64,000 bases of DNA, from assembly GCF_007971525.1 (NCBI RefSeq), contig NZ_CP042437.1, positions 5,890,001 through 5,954,000 of the forward strand. The letters run 5' to 3'. The notes under the pieces are model-generated. The model saw only the letters and a program-made list of their open reading frames with translations. It was not told the origin of the DNA and did not search any database. Positions 63,971 through 64,000 of the stretch are shown piece by piece. Made by a program: the position numbers and the translations under genes. Origin of the DNA: Mucilaginibacter ginsenosidivorax (GTDB lineage Bacteria > Bacteroidota > Bacteroidia > Sphingobacteriales > Sphingobacteriaceae). The stretch's first letter is position 1, and each line of letters starts with the position of its first letter.

Positions 63971-63999
63971 CAAAGGCCCCCGTTTGATGAGGGCCTTTG
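63971..63999 (-). terminator. terminator-like hairpin at the right edge
   Basis: CAAAGGCCC (63971-63979) and GGGCCTTTG (63991-63999) form a 9-bp stem. It stands upstream of the phosphoesterase gene and probably ends a minus-strand gene to the right of the window. Confidence 0.6.
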
Positions 64000-64000
64000 C

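Overview
The window looks like chromosome of a Sphingobacteriaceae-type Bacteroidota, most like Mucilaginibacter or Pedobacter. The reasons are SusC/SusD-type nutrient receptors, TonB receptors, DUF6377 regulators, lipoproteins with short lipoboxes, absence of strong Shine-Dalgarno sequences, and TAnnTTTG-type -7 promoter boxes. No rRNA, complete tRNA, CRISPR array, plasmid origin or prophage was seen. All family names are from reading the sequence, not from a search.

Layout. 1-827: a possible gene 3' end and a terminator. 828-2412: a prolyl-4-hydroxylase-like dioxygenase and a NagD-type HAD phosphatase. 2569-7338: a heme uptake locus (TonB receptor, HmuY-like lipoprotein, DUF6607 protein) with a divergent AraC regulator. 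7495-8187: a periplasmic protein. 8352-14921: a regulator that fuses a ChrB chromate-resistance domain to an AraC DNA-binding domain, followed by a TolC/RND/adaptor efflux operon whose RND gene is frameshifted in a run of nine G. 14962-16122: an L,D-transpeptidase-like protein that has lost its catalytic core.

16251-30793: a carbon-metabolism block. A sucrose/maltose-type MFS transporter and an amylosucrase are followed on the same strand by a universal stress protein, acetate kinase, phosphoketolase, an unknown 139-residue protein and an alpha-glucan phosphorylase. Together they could import sucrose, store it as glucan, release glucose-1-phosphate, and turn fructose-6-phosphate into acetyl phosphate, acetate and ATP. 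Two paralogous DUF6377 regulators and a LacI regulator lie beside them. 31295-42554: a SusC/SusD pair followed by two large FG-GAP/ASPIC lipoproteins. 42561-44240: an SRPBCC/GyrI-like protein and a broken small gene.

44224-53664: a DNA-repair block with AlkB, a small unknown protein, ImuA, ImuB, DnaE2 and a Pif1-like helicase with an HRDC-like end. A perfect 8+8 dyad lies just upstream of the mutasome operon. The block also carries palindromic repeat elements. 54150-63948: a GH3 beta-glucosidase, an IS1634-type insertion flanked by 273-bp direct repeats that left both neighbouring genes intact, a Gfo/Idh/MocA oxidoreductase, a glycerophosphodiester phosphodiesterase and a beta-propeller/phosphoesterase protein.

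No single wholly new system is obvious. The best leads are the ChrB-AraC regulator with its G-tract efflux pump, the extra gene and operator of the mutasome operon, the long-target-duplication insertion, the 83-bp two-copy element, and the unknown protein coupled to phosphoketolase.
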